Shown here: positions 5,791 to 7,392 of the stretch, one piece after another
How the letters are laid out: the number at the start of each line of letters is the position of its first letter
Numbering within the stretch: position 1 is the stretch's first letter
The notes under the pieces: model-generated
What the model was told of the DNA's origin: nothing
The model's database searches: none
What the model saw: only the letters and a program-made list of their open reading frames with translations
Program-made: the position numbers and the translations under genes
NCBI GenBank assembly: GCA_002341805.1
Contig: DDOS01000077.1
Span: 1 to 7,392, forward strand
Source of the DNA: Aquificaceae bacterium UBA2488
GTDB taxonomy: Bacteria > Aquificota > Aquificia > Aquificales > Aquificaceae
Length of the DNA stretch: 7,392 bases
Reading direction: 5' to 3'

Positions 5791-6586
5791 CTAATATTTG
5801 CAATGTATTTGGATTTAAAAAACACCCTTCTTTTACTTTAAACTTCTCATGGGTTTTGCCTGTATCTTCTTTTATAACCTCAGAAGAGCTTAACTCTCTT
5901 TCTATATCTTTTGCAAGGTCTATTATATCCTCTGGGATATCCGATATTTTTATATCGTCAAAGACTTTCTTCAATATATCAATAAAAGCCTGAAAAATGT
6001 CTTCTTTTTTTATGTCAAAACCCTCTTTTGATAGCGTGGTTATGTTTTCTTGCAATATGTTCTCAAAGGATGTTTTATCTTTTACATAAGAGATAACGTT
6101 AGCCATTGTTTTGTAATCAAAATCCATCAGAATATTCCCTACAAATATCAGCATGTTGTTTATATCTCCTGCCCCTTGACCAGAGATTTTTTTATCTTTA
6201 TAAAAGATATCTGCCACAGGCTTATACTTTGTTTTAATACCTAGCTCTTCATAAACACTCATTACGATGCTTGAAAAATATTTATAAACATTTTCCATTT
6301 TAAAGGGTATTGTTTTATTGCTTTTAGAAAAAATAAATTGATAAAATATCTGACCTTTATCAAGCAAGACAGTTCCACCTCCAGTTTGGCGCCTTATGAT
6401 GGGGAGGTTGTGGTTTTTACAATACTCAAAATCTAAAAATGCATTGGCGTTATCAAAGTACCCAAGACTTATACATTTACCCGAGGGCTCTGTTAAGACC
6501 ACACATTCAACACGCTTTTGAGCTAAAGCATGAAATAAAGCCACTGACAATGTGGCAGATAAATGCTCTTTTATAAATAAGTTCAA
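5786..6586 (-). CDS. Lipoate-protein ligase / lipoyl-octanoyl transferase family protein
   Basis: This cytoplasmic LplA-like protein of about 266 residues attaches lipoate or octanoate to a lysine of lipoyl-domain proteins. In the numbering used here, RRQTGGGTVLLDKGQIFYQF (65-84) is the substrate-binding RRxTGGG signature. KISGQGAG (132-139) holds the lysine (K133) that contacts the acyl-adenylate, and LIFVGNILMDFDY (146-158) is the following core strand. Cysteines occur only at 28, 38, 56 and 255, so the mid-protein catalytic Cys of LipM-type octanoyltransferases is not evident, which favours a true ligase. The start is uncertain. I chose TTG at 6586 because it overlaps the upstream GNAT stop as TTGA with AGGATGG shortly before it; an in-frame TTG at 6610 would add 8 residues and lacks a good ribosome site. 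Possible partners are 2-oxoacid dehydrogenases, the glycine cleavage H protein, or the lipoate-binding protein of sulfur-oxidising Hdr-like systems. Confidence 0.87.
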   Translation of the reverse strand: MNLFIKEHLSATLSVALFHALAQKRVECVVLTEPSGKCISLGYFDNANAFLDFEYCKNHNLPIIRRQTGGGTVLLDKGQIFYQFIFSKSNKTIPFKMENVYKYFSSIVMSVYEELGIKTKYKPVADIFYKDKKISGQGAGDINNMLIFVGNILMDFDYKTMANVISYVKDKTSFENILQENITTLSKEGFDIKKEDIFQAFIDILKKVFDDIKISDIPEDIIDLAKDIERELSSSEVIKEDTGKTHEKFKVKEGCFLNPNTLQILE

Positions 6587-7041
6587 AGATATTTTACCAT
6601 CCTGATCCAAAAATTGTATCTGCCATCTTCTTCAAAGCCAAATTTTTTGTAAAAAGCCATAGCCCTTTGGTTTCCATCCCCTACCCAGAGTTCTATGGCA
6701 TCAAGGTGTCTTTGTTTAAAATATTCTATGGCTTTTTCCATCATAGCTTTGCCAACGCCTTTGTTAAAATAGCCTGGGTCTACGAATAACTCATGGATAG
6801 CCCCCACTATCTTGTTGTATTTTTTACTATACCAGTTTCCGTCCAAGGCCATAAAACCCACGATCTTGTCTTTATCCTTTGCTATAAAAAGTCCGGCTAT
6901 ATCCCTTCGAGACAACCAGTTTAAATACACCTCCACATCTTCCTTGTGGGTATAGGCATACTCCTCTAAGTTTTTATAGCTTTTAAGATAAAGGTTTACT
7001 ACATCTTCTTTATACTTGCTATCAAATAGCTCTATATTCAT
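6583..7041 (-). CDS. GNAT family N-acetyltransferase
   Basis: This 152-residue single-domain GNAT protein transfers an acetyl group from acetyl-CoA to an amine. Motif A is HELFVDPGYFNKGVGKAMM (83-101), where the NKGVGK loop replaces the usual (Q/R)xxGxG/A and binds the CoA pyrophosphate. Motif B is N124-QRAMAFYKKFGFEEDGR (124-141), typical of the RimI/small-molecule branch. The middle strand IVGFMALDGNW (60-70) is also typical. The substrate (protein N-terminus, amino acid, polyamine or drug) cannot be inferred. The ATG at 7041 lies 4 bases after the upstream stop and has no strong ribosome site, so translation probably depends on coupling to the gene before it. Its TGA overlaps the chosen start of the lipoate ligase. 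Confidence 0.9.
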   Translation of the reverse strand: MNIELFDSKYKEDVVNLYLKSYKNLEEYAYTHKEDVEVYLNWLSRRDIAGLFIAKDKDKIVGFMALDGNWYSKKYNKIVGAIHELFVDPGYFNKGVGKAMMEKAIEYFKQRHLDAIELWVGDGNQRAMAFYKKFGFEEDGRYNFWIRMVKYL

Positions 7042-7045
7042 TAAG

Positions 7046-7348
7046 TTATAATCTTACTACTACGCAGGTTATAGCTTCTTTTACACCTTCTAAGCTGTTT
7101 ATTTTTGTTATTACAAGTCTTCCGAGCTCATCTTGGTTGCGTAGCTCTGCAAAAACTATGATATCGTAAGGACCCGTAACAATATCAGCGGTTTTTATAC
7201 CATCAAAAGTGGATAATGCTATCATGATAGACGGAATCTCCCTTGGGTCTGCCTTTATCATTATATAAGCTTTTATAGAATTTTCAGACTCAAGATCCAT
7301 CAGATCCGTTATTGACACTGGAAAGTTCTTATCGCTTAATATATCCAT
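7046..7348 (-). CDS. Stand-alone Lrp/AsnC ligand-binding (RAM) domain protein
   Basis: This 100-residue protein consists of the C-terminal effector domain of Lrp/AsnC regulators without the DNA-binding helix-turn-helix. Residues 26-98 give the alternating beta-alpha-beta pattern (AYIMIKAD, IMIALSTFDGIKTADIVTG, YDIIVFAEL, ITKINSLEGVKEAITCVVV), including the conserved TGPYDIIV (58-65). The 25-residue N-terminal extension is too short for an HTH. Such proteins form dimers or octamers that bind amino acids and may modulate full-length Lrp proteins. ATG at 7348 is supported by AAGGAG (7356-7361) 7 bases upstream. It is first of the visible right-hand group, with GNAT 4 bp downstream. The ligand is unknown. 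Confidence 0.9.
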   Translation of the reverse strand: MDILSDKNFPVSITDLMDLESENSIKAYIMIKADPREIPSIMIALSTFDGIKTADIVTGPYDIIVFAELRNQDELGRLVITKINSLEGVKEAITCVVVRL

Positions 7349-7392
7349 AATTTATCTCCTTTTGATTTGATTTTATTCCTAAAAGCTCAAAA

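Noticed and set aside
7329..7392. Open minus-strand frame running in from the right edge (ending NQKEINYGYIKR, stop at 7329-7331), possible tail of an upstream gene
   Set aside because: It overlaps the Lrp-domain gene start by 20 bp, is only about 20 codons in view and matches nothing I recognise. It could be real, but cannot be supported from this window.

Overview
The window looks like chromosomal DNA from a thermophilic bacterium of the Aquificota, most likely a low-GC member such as Hydrogenobaculum. This assignment is inference. It rests on three things: the tmRNA tag peptide (APEAELSLAA, one residue from the APEAELALAA I recall for Aquifex), AT-rich genes that use ATA and AGA/AGG heavily, and tightly packed genes joined by short overlaps. 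No mobile element, CRISPR array, rRNA or ordinary tRNA is visible.

All protein genes lie on the minus strand; the only plus-strand gene is the tmRNA, which splits them into two groups. Left group (1-3830), in transcription order: mazG (NTP pyrophosphohydrolase), rpsA (six-repeat S1 protein), a DHH/DHHA1 phosphoesterase and gmhA (sedoheptulose-7-phosphate isomerase, cut by the window's left edge). The last three are joined by 4-bp and 8-bp overlaps, so the group is probably one operon read from a promoter just upstream of mazG, with a possible second promoter before rpsA.

Middle (3831-4328): a 144-bp AT-rich divergent promoter region, then a complete one-piece tmRNA gene (3975-4322) with encoded CCA, a G3-U pair in the acceptor stem, and an unusual T-loop in which the usual U55 is G. 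The tmRNA ends 6 bp from the stop codon of a convergent heme oxygenase gene.

Right group (4329-7348), in transcription order: a stand-alone Lrp/AsnC ligand-binding (RAM) domain protein, a GNAT acetyltransferase, a lipoate-protein ligase family protein, an A-type iron-sulfur carrier with its own well-formed promoter and possible operators, a 90-residue protein I do not recognise, and heme oxygenase translationally coupled to it. The right part combines iron-sulfur assembly, lipoate attachment and heme breakdown, which suggests iron and sulfur cofactor handling. The left part combines nucleotide clean-up, mRNA binding, possible short-RNA or nucleotide phosphodiester hydrolysis, and LPS heptose synthesis.

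The parts that most deserve a second look are the heme oxygenase and its unknown small partner, the tmRNA T-loop substitution and its terminator-free convergent arrangement, the dyads around the A-type carrier promoter, and the identity of the lipoate ligase. No stretch over 300 bases lacks a gene.
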